NCBI RefSeq assembly: GCF_013409625.1
Contig: NZ_JACCBF010000001.1
Location: 5,025,001-5,089,000, forward strand
Length of the DNA stretch: 64,000 bases
Origin: Nocardioides kongjuensis
GTDB taxonomy: Bacteria; Actinomycetota; Actinomycetes; Propionibacteriales; Nocardioidaceae
Direction of reading: 5' to 3'
Below the pieces are notes generated by a model. It was not told where the DNA came from. It saw only the letters and a program-made list of their open reading frames with translations, and made no database searches. Position numbers and translations under genes: made by a program. Positions 48,630 to 57,821 of this stretch are shown here, one piece after another; position 1 is the first letter of the stretch; every line of letters begins with the position of its first letter.

Positions 48630-50045
48630 ATGACCGACGAACTGATCTGGAAGAGCGCTGCCGACCTCGGCGATCTCTACCGCCGTCGCGAGGTATCGCC
48701 TGTTGAGGTGGTCGAGGCTGTCCTCGACCGCATGGACCACGTCCAGCCGATCCTGAACATCATGGTCACCGCGACCGCGGAGCAGGCCCGGGCAGACGCA
48801 AAGGAAGCCGAGAAGCGCTTCACGGCCGGGGACGATCTTCCCCCGCTCTTCGGTGTGCCCATGACGGTGAAGGACCTGGCCGAGACGAAGGGAGTGCGAA
48901 CCACCTACGGATGTGTCGCGTTCGCCGACCACGTCCCGGACTTCGACGCCGTAGGTTGGGAACGACTCAAGGCGCAGGGCGTGATCCTCCTCGGCAAGAC
49001 CACCACTCCTGAGTTCGGGCTCCTCGGCGTCACCGAGAGCAAGCTGACCGGCTCGACCAGCACTCCGTGGAGACCGGGCTTCAACGCCGGCGGATCCTCG
49101 GGCGGTGCAGCGGCCGCTGTGGTGGCAGGAGTCGGCCCGATCGCCTGGGGGTCGGACGGCGGAGGCTCGATTCGGGTGCCGTCCTCGCTGTGTGGAGCTG
49201 TCGGCATCAAGCCCTCTCTCGGCCGCATCCCGACGATCGACTCGGAGGACGGCGACTCGACCGACGGTCCGATCGCACGGACCGTGCTCGACGCCGCCAT
49301 GGTCCTGGAGGTCACCAACGGCCACGATCCGCGCGATCGCCACTCCGTTGCAAAGGACACGCGGAATTACATCGAAGCAGCAACGGCGCCCGGCGATCTC
49401 ACGGGCGTGCGCATCGCAGCCTGCTACCACCTGGGCCAGGACATCCTCGACCCGGAGGTGCGACGCCTCTTCGGGGAAGCCGTCGATGACATGCGTGCCG
49501 CCGGAGCCGTCGTCGAGGAGGTCGAGATCGAGCTGCCTGACACGATGACCTACTTCGACCACATCAACGGTCACGCCTATCAGCAGGCCGCCGAACAGAT
49601 GAAGACCTGGAGCATCGAGATCTGGCCCATGATCCTCGAGCTTGCCGACCGAGCCGGTGCGGCCACGGCCCGGCAGATCCACGACGCCAACCACCGCGTC
49701 AAGACCGACATCTACAACGCGTTTCGTGCAGCGATGAACGGCGCTGACGTCATGGTCACGCCCACCACAGCGACCCCGGCCTTCCCTCATGGCGGACCCG
49801 GTGGCCCCGCGGGCACCGTCGACGGCCGCCACGTGCCTGCGCTCGGGAACCTGGCCCACATGACCACCGAGCCGCCAAGCCATGCCGGCCTGCCCGCGAT
49901 CAGTGTCCCGGGCGGCTTCACGTCGGACGGCCTGCCTATCGGAGTGCAGTTCATCGGCAAGCTCTGGGCCGACTTCGATGTCATCTCTGCAGCGTCGAGG
50001 TATGAACGGGCCACGACCTGGCACACCCGTCACCCCATGCTCTGA
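48630..50045 (+). CDS. Amidase (amidase signature family)
   Basis: A 471-residue amidase that hydrolyses R-CO-NH2 or related amides. The Ser-cisSer-Lys triad is Lys81 (MTVKDLAETKG), Ser156 (GGSSGGAAAAVVAG) and Ser180 (GSDGGGSIRVPSS), with the family's 24-residue spacing between the serines. GAKTTTPEF-like LLGKTTTPEFGLLG precedes it. AAGGAG lies 6 bases before the ATG. It follows the CocE gene by 20 bases, so the block encodes two different amide/ester hydrolases plus aldehyde oxidation. Confidence 0.9.
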   Translation: MTDELIWKSAADLGDLYRRREVSPVEVVEAVLDRMDHVQPILNIMVTATAEQARADAKEAEKRFTAGDDLPPLFGVPMTVKDLAETKGVRTTYGCVAFADHVPDFDAVGWERLKAQGVILLGKTTTPEFGLLGVTESKLTGSTSTPWRPGFNAGGSSGGAAAAVVAGVGPIAWGSDGGGSIRVPSSLCGAVGIKPSLGRIPTIDSEDGDSTDGPIARTVLDAAMVLEVTNGHDPRDRHSVAKDTRNYIEAATAPGDLTGVRIAACYHLGQDILDPEVRRLFGEAVDDMRAAGAVVEEVEIELPDTMTYFDHINGHAYQQAAEQMKTWSIEIWPMILELADRAGAATARQIHDANHRVKTDIYNAFRAAMNGADVMVTPTTATPAFPHGGPGGPAGTVDGRHVPALGNLAHMTTEPPSHAGLPAISVPGGFTSDGLPIGVQFIGKLWADFDVISAASRYERATTWHTRHPML

Positions 50046-50106
50046 CCCATCGGCTCGATGCGCGGGACACCGATCCAAAGATCGGGGAGCAAAACGCTGG
50101 CGCGTA

Positions 50107-50138
50107 GTAAAACACTTGTTGTACATTCATTGTTGTAA
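50107..50138. promoter_or_regulatory. Two overlapping operator-like sites upstream of the ABC transporter
   Basis: GTAAAACA-CT-TGTTGTAC (50107-50124) differs from the 45534 operator by one arm base plus spacer. A second, weaker copy, GTACATTC-AT-TGTTGTAA, spans 50121-50138. They lie 29-60 bases before the substrate-binding protein ATG. Confidence 0.65.
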
Positions 50139-50166
50139 GTGACCTGGATCACCCGAAGGACATCTC

Positions 50167-51810
50167 ATGGCGCACCAAACCTCTGGCCCACGACGTCTCG
50201 GTCTGTTGGCGCTCTCGTTGGCAGCGACGGCGATGCTCGCTGCATGCGGGAACGGCTCGGACGACCGACCCGAGCCGGTGACGAAGGACGACCTGGTCGA
50301 CGTCCTGCCGAGCGCGAAGGGTGGCGTCGACGTCGTCAAGTGGAATCTCCCCGCCGAACCCGACACGCTCGACCCGGCCAACACGGTGACCTACGCGTCC
50401 GGAACGGTCGTCCGTAGCCTCTGCGACACCCTGCTCACACGTGACCCCGACCTCGCGCTGAAGCCCAACCTGGCCAGCTACGAAGTCGTGTCGCCGACCG
50501 AGATCGTCTACACCATCCGGGACGACGTGAAGTTCTGGGACGGCACGCCCTTGACGGCCGAGGACGTCGCCTGGAGCCTCAACCGGATGCGCTCCTCGGA
50601 CTTCGTCCTCAGCTTCGCGTTCATCAACGTGAAGTCCATCGACGTCACGGGGCCGGACCAGGTGACCGTGTCCTTCAGCGAGCCCGATGAACTGTTCCTC
50701 AACTCTGGTCCGGCTCTCGGCGTGATGGAGAAGAAGTACTCCGAGGCGCACGCCGACGCGATCGGGACACCTGACGGTGGCCTGATGTGCAGCGGACCGT
50801 TCGAGCTCGAGTCGTGGAGCCCCGGCAGCAGCATCAAGCTGAGCCGCAACCCGGACTACTGGAACGCCGAGCGAAAGCCGTTGGCCGAGACGGTGGCGTT
50901 CTCCTTCGTGGGTGACGCCACTGCTCTCACGCAAGCCCTGAACGCCGGCGAGATCGACGGCGCTTACGAGATTCCGGCCTCGGCCGTGCCGGCGCTGTCG
51001 AAGTCCAGCGTCGGGCGCATCACCTTCGGCCGGTCCATGCAGGGGCTCAACCTCAACGTCGCGCGCCCGGACGGTCCCATGTCCGATAATGACGTGCGCC
51101 AGGCCCTGCAGCGCGGCATCGACCGGGGGGCGTTGGCCGACGTGATCTACAACGGGGCAGCAGAGCCGACCTATACCTACGTCACCCCCACGACCTGGCC
51201 CGAGGGGCAGAGGGACGCCTACCAGAAGGCCTACGACGCCTTCGTCGCCGAGCGCAAGTATGACGTGGAGGCCGCCAAGAAGCTCGTCGCGAAGTCGGGT
51301 TACGACGGCGAGACGATCGTGCTGGCGCTCACAGCCGGAGACGACACCGAGTCGCGATCCGCGCAGCTCATCCAAGAGCAGGCGGCAGCGATCGGGCTGA
51401 CTGTCAAGCTCAAGCCGCTGCAGCCCCTGGTATACGACCAGGCTGGCTACGACGCAGCCAAGCGCAAGGAGCTCGGCCTCGATCTGATGCTGTCCTCGAA
51501 CTTCAACGGCGCTCCGGACCCGCTGGAGCCGATGGGATTCACGTCCCTGCCTGGGCAGCCGTACAACTACACCGACTTCGACGATGCCGAGGCGACGGCT
51601 CTGCTGACCGAGGCGCGACAGACCTTCGATGACGACCAGCGCGCTGAGATGGTGATCAAGGCGCAGCAGATCATCGAGGAGGACTCGGCAGTCATCCCGT
51701 TGTTGTCGACCTACACGACAACGTTCCTCAACGACCGGCTCACTGGCGCGATCACCTCGTTCGCCTACTGGTCGATGCCGGCCATGGCCTTCATCGGCGC
51801 TGCTAAGTAG
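50167..51810 (+). CDS. ABC transporter substrate-binding lipoprotein (peptide/opine type)
   Basis: A 547-residue solute-binding protein of family SBP_bac_5. The lipobox LAAC with Cys27 follows a basic start and hydrophobic core (RRLGLLALSLAATAMLAAC), so it is membrane-tethered outside the cell. NLPAEPDTLDPANTV, YTIRDDVKFWDGTPLTAEDVAWSLNR (short form: FWDGTPLTAEDVAWSLNR) and RQALQRGIDRGALADVIYNG are typical of Dpp/Opp proteins. It begins the transporter operon and is 122 bases past the amidase stop, with the operators in that gap. Confidence 0.92.
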   Translation: MAHQTSGPRRLGLLALSLAATAMLAACGNGSDDRPEPVTKDDLVDVLPSAKGGVDVVKWNLPAEPDTLDPANTVTYASGTVVRSLCDTLLTRDPDLALKPNLASYEVVSPTEIVYTIRDDVKFWDGTPLTAEDVAWSLNRMRSSDFVLSFAFINVKSIDVTGPDQVTVSFSEPDELFLNSGPALGVMEKKYSEAHADAIGTPDGGLMCSGPFELESWSPGSSIKLSRNPDYWNAERKPLAETVAFSFVGDATALTQALNAGEIDGAYEIPASAVPALSKSSVGRITFGRSMQGLNLNVARPDGPMSDNDVRQALQRGIDRGALADVIYNGAAEPTYTYVTPTTWPEGQRDAYQKAYDAFVAERKYDVEAAKKLVAKSGYDGETIVLALTAGDDTESRSAQLIQEQAAAIGLTVKLKPLQPLVYDQAGYDAAKRKELGLDLMLSSNFNGAPDPLEPMGFTSLPGQPYNYTDFDDAEATALLTEARQTFDDDQRAEMVIKAQQIIEEDSAVIPLLSTYTTTFLNDRLTGAITSFAYWSMPAMAFIGAAK

Positions 51811-51818
51811 AGCCAGAG

Positions 51819-52817
51819 ATGAGTCTTCTGTCGACGGTCTCGGCCGGGGTGAGTGCCGGCGCAGCTCGGGGGCGGGGCGAGTTGGGCCGCCGAGCGGTGA
51901 CCACCGTGCTGGGCGCGTGTGGAACCATCGTGGCGTCGTCGTTCGTGATCTTCCTCGCGCTGAGCAACGCCCCAGGTGACCCGGTCGCCGGTCTTCTCGG
52001 GGCCAAATCCACGGATGCGGCGCGCGCGGCGAAGAGGGCGGAGCTCGGCCTCGACGACCCGTTGCTGGTCCGCTACTGGCACTGGCTCACCGACGCACTC
52101 CACGGTGACTTCGGTACCTCGGTCGTCTTCAGGCAAGACGTGGCCGGCCTCATCGGACCGCGGCTCGAGACGACTCTGCTGCTGGTGGCGCTTGCATCTG
52201 TTCTGATGCTCGCCGCTGGTATCTCGCTCGGCGTGGCTGGCGGGGTGTCGCGCCGGTGGCGGTCGCTGGTCAGTGCGGCTGTCGGCCTCGGGATCTCCGT
52301 GCCGGCGTTCGTAGCAGCCGGTTTCCTCACCAGCGTGTTCGCCGTCAGTCTGGGCTGGTTCCCCACCTTCGGGGCAGGAGTCGGCCTTCTGGACCGGATC
52401 CACCACCTCGCGCTTCCTGCGGTGGCGTTGTCGATCGGGTACGGCGCCTACATCGCTCAGCTCACCTCGGCCGCGGTCCATGAAGAGAGTGGCAAGGAAC
52501 ACGTGGAGACCAGCAGGGGGCGTGGGATCTCTGAGAGACGCATCCTGCGCGCGCACATCCTGACCAACGCTGCTCTTCCGGTGATGACGGCATCCGGGCT
52601 GGCCATCGCGGGGCTGGTGACGGGGGCAGTCGTCGTCGAGGAGGCCTTCGCAATCGACGGAATCGGCTCCCTCCTGGTCAAGAGCATCTCCAGCAAGGAC
52701 TACTCCGTCGTTCTCGCCGTGAGCCTGGTCATCGTGACGGTGTTCGTCGTTATGACGACCATCATCGACATCGCGCAGGCGTTCCTCGACCCGCGACAGA
52801 GAGGAGCTGTGCGATGA
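51819..52817 (+). CDS. ABC transporter permease, DppB type
   Basis: A 332-residue inner-membrane permease with about 6 helices. SNAPGDPVAGLLG near the N-terminus, LGLDDPLLVRYWHWLTDALHGDFGTSV and the EAA-like loop EHVETSRGRGISERRILRAHIL are DppB landmarks. Its N-terminus is somewhat extended and hydrophilic. It lies 8 bases past the binding-protein stop and overlaps the next permease (ATGA). Confidence 0.9.
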   Translation: MSLLSTVSAGVSAGAARGRGELGRRAVTTVLGACGTIVASSFVIFLALSNAPGDPVAGLLGAKSTDAARAAKRAELGLDDPLLVRYWHWLTDALHGDFGTSVVFRQDVAGLIGPRLETTLLLVALASVLMLAAGISLGVAGGVSRRWRSLVSAAVGLGISVPAFVAAGFLTSVFAVSLGWFPTFGAGVGLLDRIHHLALPAVALSIGYGAYIAQLTSAAVHEESGKEHVETSRGRGISERRILRAHILTNAALPVMTASGLAIAGLVTGAVVVEEAFAIDGIGSLLVKSISSKDYSVVLAVSLVIVTVFVVMTTIIDIAQAFLDPRQRGAVR

Positions 52818-53665
52818 GCGCCATCACTGCGTCGTTGGGAGACCTCGCAGGTCGACGACTCCCTCGTGACCCCGTCCTCCTGATCTCCGGGGTGGTCTGC
52901 GCGGTGCTGGTGGCCCTGGCGGTCATCGGCCCCTTGCTGGCGCCGTACCCGGTCGGCAAGTCAGACATCCTGGCCTCCGGGCAGGGGCCGAGCGCTGACC
53001 ATTGGCTCGGCACAGACTCTCTCGGGCGGGACCTGCTGTCGAGGGCGCTCTCTGGTGCTCGGCTGAGCCTGACCGGCCCGGCGATCATCGTGTTGGGCAG
53101 TGCAGCGGCCAGCACTGCCCTCGGCATCCTGGCCGCCTGGCGCGGCGGTTGGATCGACCGGATGCTCAATCGAGCACTCAACGTGATGTTCGCGGTTCCG
53201 GGGATCCTGGTTGCGGTCTTGGCGTCGGCATCCTTCGGAGCGGGCTTCTGGGCTCCGGTCGTCGCGCTGAGCATCGTCTACACGCCGTACGGCGCCCGGG
53301 TCGTACGAAGTGCTGCCGTCAAGGAGCGGAACATGCCCTACATCGAAGGCCTGCGTCTCGGGGGAGTCAGTTCTTGGCGGATCTGCACGCGCCACCTCCT
53401 CCCCAATGTCGCTCCCATCGTGCTGGCCCAGGCCACCGTCGCTTTCGGTACCGCCCTCGCCGACTTCGCCGCAGTCTCGTTCCTCGGCCTCGGCGTTCAG
53501 GCGCCTGCCGCGGAGTGGGGCCTCATGGTCGCCGACGGCAGGTCGGAGATCCTGGAAGGAGCGATCCAGCAGAGTCTGGTGGCCGGCCTCCTCATCGTCG
53601 TGACCGTGGTCGCCTTCAACGTGCTCGGTGAGCGCGTTGCTGCCCGGCTGGGGGTGGACCTGTGA
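52814..53665 (+). CDS. ABC transporter permease, DppC type
   Basis: A 283-residue permease partner. GPLLAPYPV, HWLGTDSLGRDLLSRALSGARLSL (short form: WLGTDSLGRDLLSRALSGAR), MYIEGLRLGG-like MPYIEGLRLGGVSSWRICTRHLLPN and ADFAAVSFLGLGVQAPAAEWGLM are standard DppC features. Overlaps on both sides show a tightly packed operon. Confidence 0.9.
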   Translation: MSAITASLGDLAGRRLPRDPVLLISGVVCAVLVALAVIGPLLAPYPVGKSDILASGQGPSADHWLGTDSLGRDLLSRALSGARLSLTGPAIIVLGSAAASTALGILAAWRGGWIDRMLNRALNVMFAVPGILVAVLASASFGAGFWAPVVALSIVYTPYGARVVRSAAVKERNMPYIEGLRLGGVSSWRICTRHLLPNVAPIVLAQATVAFGTALADFAAVSFLGLGVQAPAAEWGLMVADGRSEILEGAIQQSLVAGLLIVVTVVAFNVLGERVAARLGVDL

Positions 53666-54657
53666 ACGACGGCACACTCCTCGACATCCAGGGGCTCGGC
53701 ATCGAGCTCACCCGCACGCGGCCGGCTCGCCCTCTCGTGCGCGATGTCAGTCTCGCGATCAGGTCCGGCGAATCCGTCGGCCTGGTGGGCGAGTCGGGGT
53801 CTGGCAAGTCGATGACGGTCAAGGCAGCGATGCGTCTGTTGCCGGCCGACGCGAAGGTTGACGGCGACATCATGTTCGAGGGCCGTTCCGTGCTCCGTCT
53901 CGACAGGTCCGGTCTCGCAAGCTATCGGCGGGCGGACGTGGCGATGATCCATCAAGACCCCCGAGCGCACACGAACCCGATCCGAACGGTCGGCGACTTC
54001 GTCACCGAGGCCGTCGTCACAACCGGGCGTGCAACCAAGCGCGAGGCGGCCGAACGCGCCCGTGAGCTGCTCGAACAGATGGGTGTGCACGACGCAGACC
54101 GTCGTCTGCAGCAGTATCCTCACCAGCTCTCGGGTGGGCTGCTCCAGCGGGTCATGATCGCGGCAGCGCTGATGACCGAGCCGAGGCTGATCTTTGCCGA
54201 CGAGCCGACGACGGCGCTTGATGTGACCGTTCAGTCGGAGGTCGTCGCGATTCTCGCGGAGCAGGTCCGTCAGCGGGGTCTCGGCATGCTCTTCATCACC
54301 CACGACCTCGATCTCGCCGCTGCAATTACCGACACGCTCGCGGTCATGTATGCCGGCACGCTGGTCGAGAAGGGGCCATCCGCGGATCTGTACGCAGCGC
54401 CGCGACACCCTTACACGGCCGCTCTCCTGGCATCGCGGCCCAGTGCTACCGAGGTTCGGCGTCTGGTCACGATCCCCGGCAGGCCAGTGGCGGCCTTCGA
54501 GGTCGAGCAGGGGTGCGCCTTCGCGGCGCGCTGTCCGTTCGCGGTCGACCGTTGCCGGGGCGAGAGGCCGGCACTGCGCGACATCGGCGGCCGCAGCGTC
54601 GCTTGCCACCGTGCAGAGGAAGTGGCCTCAGAGCTCAAGATGGCGGCGTCCGCGTGA
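53662..54657 (+). CDS. ABC transporter ATP-binding protein, DppD type
   Basis: A 331-residue ATPase. Walker A GESGSGKSM, Q-loop MIHQDPRAHTNPI, signature LSGGLLQRVMIA, Walker B LIFADEPTTALD and the switch His in ITHDLDLA are intact. The C-terminal oligopeptide-type extension GCAFAARCPFAVDRC carries the conserved cysteines. It overlaps neighbours by 4 bases on each side. Confidence 0.92.
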   Translation: MNDGTLLDIQGLGIELTRTRPARPLVRDVSLAIRSGESVGLVGESGSGKSMTVKAAMRLLPADAKVDGDIMFEGRSVLRLDRSGLASYRRADVAMIHQDPRAHTNPIRTVGDFVTEAVVTTGRATKREAAERARELLEQMGVHDADRRLQQYPHQLSGGLLQRVMIAAALMTEPRLIFADEPTTALDVTVQSEVVAILAEQVRQRGLGMLFITHDLDLAAAITDTLAVMYAGTLVEKGPSADLYAAPRHPYTAALLASRPSATEVRRLVTIPGRPVAAFEVEQGCAFAARCPFAVDRCRGERPALRDIGGRSVACHRAEEVASELKMAASA

Positions 54658-55550
54658 ACGCCGGGGGAGCAGTGGCTAGGCGAGGGAAGGCGAGGGACGT
54701 GGTGCAAGAGCCGCAGCGCTCAGGTGGGGACACCATTCTCGAGGTCGATGGCCTGACCAAGGTCTTCGCGTGGCGAGGTCATTCCCACGTTGCGGTCGAC
54801 GGCGTGAGCTTCGCGCTGCACGCGGGCGGCTCGCTCGCGGTCGTCGGTGAGTCCGGGTCCGGCAAGACGACGATCGCGCGCATCATCGCCGGCCTCGAGA
54901 CGGCCACGTCCGGCACCGTGGTGGTCGATGGCAGGACGATCACGGCAAAGGCGGGCGACGTATCCGCTCGCCGTGGTCTCCGGGGAAACCGTGGTGGCCG
55001 ATCGGAGCGCGACCGGGTCGTGCAGATGGTGTTCCAGGACCCCTTCGGTTCGCTGGATCCGCGGCAGCGCATCGGTGCGGGGCTGAGTGAGCTGCTGACG
55101 ATCCACTTCGACCTGAGCCGCACGGCACGCAGCGCCCGTGTCTCGGACCTGTTGCAGCAGGTGGGTCTCGACGACCGGCACGCGCAGATGGTTCCTCGGA
55201 CACTGTCGGGCGGACAGCGTCAGCGCGTGGCGATCGCGCGGGCGCTCGCAGTCGAACCCAAGGTTCTCATCCTTGACGAAGCCGTCTCAGCGCTCGATGT
55301 CAGCGTTCAGGCTCAGGTGCTCAACCTGTTGGCCGACATCCGCGCCGAGACCGGCATCTCCTACCTCTTCGTGTCTCACGACCTTGGTGTGGTCCGGCAG
55401 ATCACCGACACGTGCATCGTCCTCAACCGCGGGGCCGTGGTGGAGGCGGGATCGACGAGTCAGGTTCTCGACGACCCCCGCGACCCCTACACGCAGGCAT
55501 TGCTCGAGGCCGTCCCGAAACCGGGCTGGCGGCCGCGCCGCCGTACCTGA
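54654..55550 (+). CDS. ABC transporter ATP-binding protein, DppF type
   Basis: A 298-residue ATPase, second motor of the importer. Walker A GESGSGKTT, Q-loop MVFQDPFGSLDPRQRIG, signature LSGGQRQRVAIARAL, Walker B VLILDEAVSALD and VSHDLGVV are intact. It ends soon after DPYTQALLEAVPKP without a cysteine extension. GTG 54654 overlaps the DppD stop; GTG 54672 or 54699 would trim a non-conserved Arg-rich start. Confidence 0.88.
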   Translation: MNAGGAVARRGKARDVVQEPQRSGGDTILEVDGLTKVFAWRGHSHVAVDGVSFALHAGGSLAVVGESGSGKTTIARIIAGLETATSGTVVVDGRTITAKAGDVSARRGLRGNRGGRSERDRVVQMVFQDPFGSLDPRQRIGAGLSELLTIHFDLSRTARSARVSDLLQQVGLDDRHAQMVPRTLSGGQRQRVAIARALAVEPKVLILDEAVSALDVSVQAQVLNLLADIRAETGISYLFVSHDLGVVRQITDTCIVLNRGAVVEAGSTSQVLDDPRDPYTQALLEAVPKPGWRPRRRT

Positions 55551-55623
55551 TTGCTGGCCCCTGCCACGTGCATCGCACTGTCCTCGTAGTGGAACAACCG
55601 TTTCAAGAAAGAGAGCTCGCTGA

Positions 55624-56124
55624 ATGACCATCGACAGCACTGACACGTCCGAGGTCGTCACCCTGACCGTCGACAGTCCGGACGAGGTGCCGACCCTGGC
55701 CGGAAAGACCTTCGTGACGCCCTGGTTCACCATGGACGAGGACCGGCACAAAGCATTCGAGCACGGCACGTACCTCGACAGCTACCCACACGGATACGGT
55801 GGAGAGTCGGGGTACGGCGACGATCTCATCGAGGGCTTCCATCTGCTGGGGATGCTCGACTACCTGTGCAACCACGCTCTGTGGTCCGAGGGACCGTGGC
55901 TCGCCTGGAACTACGGGCTGGACCACGTGCGGTTCGTCAGTGTCGTGCGGAGTGCCGACTCGCTGCGGATTCGCGGAACGGTACGTGAGGTCATCGACCG
56001 CGGAGATCAGGGTCACCTCGTCGTGGTCGATGCCGTCGGCGAGGTGAAGGGGCGGGAGAAGCCCGGATTCGTCGCCACGTTGCGCGCTCTGTGGACCACG
56101 GTCGACGAGGAGGCCGGTCGATGA
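55624..56124 (+). CDS. MaoC-like hotdog-fold dehydratase
   Basis: A 166-residue protein. GFHLLGMLDYLCNHALWSEGPWLAWNYGLDHVRFVSVVRSADSLRIRGTV (short form: NYGLDHVRFVSVVRSADSLR) matches the second half of MaoC-type acyl dehydratases. The usual catalytic Asp/His pair of R-hydratases is not clear in place, so it may be a divergent dehydratase or thioesterase-like protein. It lies 73 bases after the transporter and its stop overlaps the acyl-CoA ligase ATG, so both probably act on the same acyl-CoA. Confidence 0.75.
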   Translation: MTIDSTDTSEVVTLTVDSPDEVPTLAGKTFVTPWFTMDEDRHKAFEHGTYLDSYPHGYGGESGYGDDLIEGFHLLGMLDYLCNHALWSEGPWLAWNYGLDHVRFVSVVRSADSLRIRGTVREVIDRGDQGHLVVVDAVGEVKGREKPGFVATLRALWTTVDEEAGR

Positions 56125-57746
56125 CGACGGCGAAGATCGAGCTGAACGAGTTCCAGGCCTCGTTGCGCGGGTTGTCGATGCCTGCGGCGCTGGACCGAGC
56201 GGCGGCTATCCACGGGTCGCGGCTCGCCATCACCCACATCGAAGGTGGCGGTCCGTCGGTGACCTGGGCTGAGTTCCGCGATCAGGTCTCGCGCCTTCGC
56301 AGCGGTCTGCAGCAGTTGGGGGTGCGGGCTGGGGACAAGGTGGGTGTCCAGCTGCGCAATCAGCTCGAGTTCCCGCTGACCTGGTTCGCCGTGGCCGAGA
56401 TCGGAGCGGCTGTCGTTCCCCTCAATCCCAAGTACACCGCACGTGAGTGTGCCTTCGTTCTGGAGGACTCGGGCGCCTCGTGGCTGGTGGTGGCCAGCGA
56501 CATCGTCCAGACCTACGTCGACGACGGGCAACTGACTGCGCCAGTTGAACGCGAGCGCATTGTCGTGGTCGGTGACCGGTCCTCGATCGCGCCAGGGTTC
56601 GAGGACCTCCGGGCGTTCGGGGAGCTTGCCTCGGCGGAGGTCACCCCCCTGGCGGACTACCCCGATCAGGACACGGTCGTGAATATCCAGTTCACGTCCG
56701 GAACCACGGGCCTTCCGAAGGGCTGCCTGCTGACGCACCGGTACTGGATCGAGCTTGGCGTGTGGGGTTCAGGTCTCTATCACAGCGAGCGCATCCTCGC
56801 CGACCACCCGTTCTACTACATGCAGAACCAGGGCTACCTGATGAACGCCCTAGCGGGCGGAGGTGCCATCTACGTCACCGCCGGGATGAGTCGGCGCAAG
56901 TTCATGGACTGGCTCGTCGACCACGAGATCGACATGGCCTGGATCGACGAGGGGCTCCTCGACGAGCCGGTGAGCGACAAGGACCGGCGGCTGAAGCTGA
57001 GGCGGGCCCCCGTGGCAGCCGTGCCACCGGAGGAACTGGCGAAGCTCGAGGAGCGATTCGGGCTTCTGGCGAGAGACTTCTATGCCAGCACCGAGGTCGG
57101 ATGCGGCACTGTCGTGCCGTGGGACCGGGCCGACCTTGCTGCCAAGGGCTCAATGGGCCTGTGCTTCCCGACCAGGGAGTCCAAGATCGTCGACGAGAAC
57201 CTCGAAGAGGTGCCGCCCGGTCGTTCGGGCGAGCTGTGCATTCGCGGCGAGGGGATGATGCTCGGCTACCACAACCGTCCCGAGGTCAACGCCGAACTGT
57301 TCTTGCCCGGTGGCTGGTTCCGAACCGGAGACGTGGTGCGAAAGGGCGCCGACGGCGCCCACTACTACGAAGGCCGCCTCAAGGACATGATCAGCCGAAG
57401 CGGCGAGAACATCGCGTCGGCCGAGGTCGAGTACCAACTCCTCACCATGCCGGAGATCGACGACGTGGGTGTCATTCCCGTTCCTGATCCGGACAGGGGA
57501 GAGGAGGTCAAGGCGATCGTCGTGCTCAAGGCCGGTGCTGACGTCACGCACGTTGCGGTCGTCGACTGGGCGCGGCGCGGCCTCGCCCAGTTCAAGATCC
57601 CGCGCTACGTCGAGTTCCGCTCCGAGCTGCCCTACACGGCGAGCGGCAAGGTCCACAAGGCCGGGTTGAAGCAAGAAGCGCCGTTCAACGCCGCGACGGT
57701 GGACGTGACTGGCTCGGGCTCACGGACCGTTCAGGGCGCGTCGTGA
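56121..57746 (+). CDS. Acyl-CoA ligase / AMP-binding synthetase
   Basis: A 541-residue adenylate-forming enzyme that activates a carboxylic acid to its CoA thioester using ATP. The P-loop FTSGTTGLPKGCLLTH, DFYASTEVGCG, GWFRTGDVVRKG, GRLKDMISRSGENIASAEVE and the C-terminal catalytic Lys in TASGKVHKAGLK are all present. Acid chain preference is unknown. It may activate the acid released by the amidase, CocE hydrolase or aldehyde dehydrogenase. Confidence 0.9.
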   Translation: MTTAKIELNEFQASLRGLSMPAALDRAAAIHGSRLAITHIEGGGPSVTWAEFRDQVSRLRSGLQQLGVRAGDKVGVQLRNQLEFPLTWFAVAEIGAAVVPLNPKYTARECAFVLEDSGASWLVVASDIVQTYVDDGQLTAPVERERIVVVGDRSSIAPGFEDLRAFGELASAEVTPLADYPDQDTVVNIQFTSGTTGLPKGCLLTHRYWIELGVWGSGLYHSERILADHPFYYMQNQGYLMNALAGGGAIYVTAGMSRRKFMDWLVDHEIDMAWIDEGLLDEPVSDKDRRLKLRRAPVAAVPPEELAKLEERFGLLARDFYASTEVGCGTVVPWDRADLAAKGSMGLCFPTRESKIVDENLEEVPPGRSGELCIRGEGMMLGYHNRPEVNAELFLPGGWFRTGDVVRKGADGAHYYEGRLKDMISRSGENIASAEVEYQLLTMPEIDDVGVIPVPDPDRGEEVKAIVVLKAGADVTHVAVVDWARRGLAQFKIPRYVEFRSELPYTASGKVHKAGLKQEAPFNAATVDVTGSGSRTVQGAS

Positions 57747-57793
57747 TGGTGTTGGCCGGCCGGCGGGCGCCGCCGGCCGTAAGGTGATTCGCG

Positions 57794-57805
57794 TGTTGTA
57801 CAACG
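57794..57805. promoter_or_regulatory. Operator-like palindrome upstream of TetR gene
   Basis: TGTTGTACAACG contains the perfect 10-bp palindrome GTTGTACAAC (57795-57804). It shares the half-site TGTTGTAC with the operators at 45534 and 50107 and lies 17 bases before the TetR ATG, a position for autorepression. Confidence 0.65.
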
Positions 57806-57821
57806 TCGAAGGAGGCTGGTA

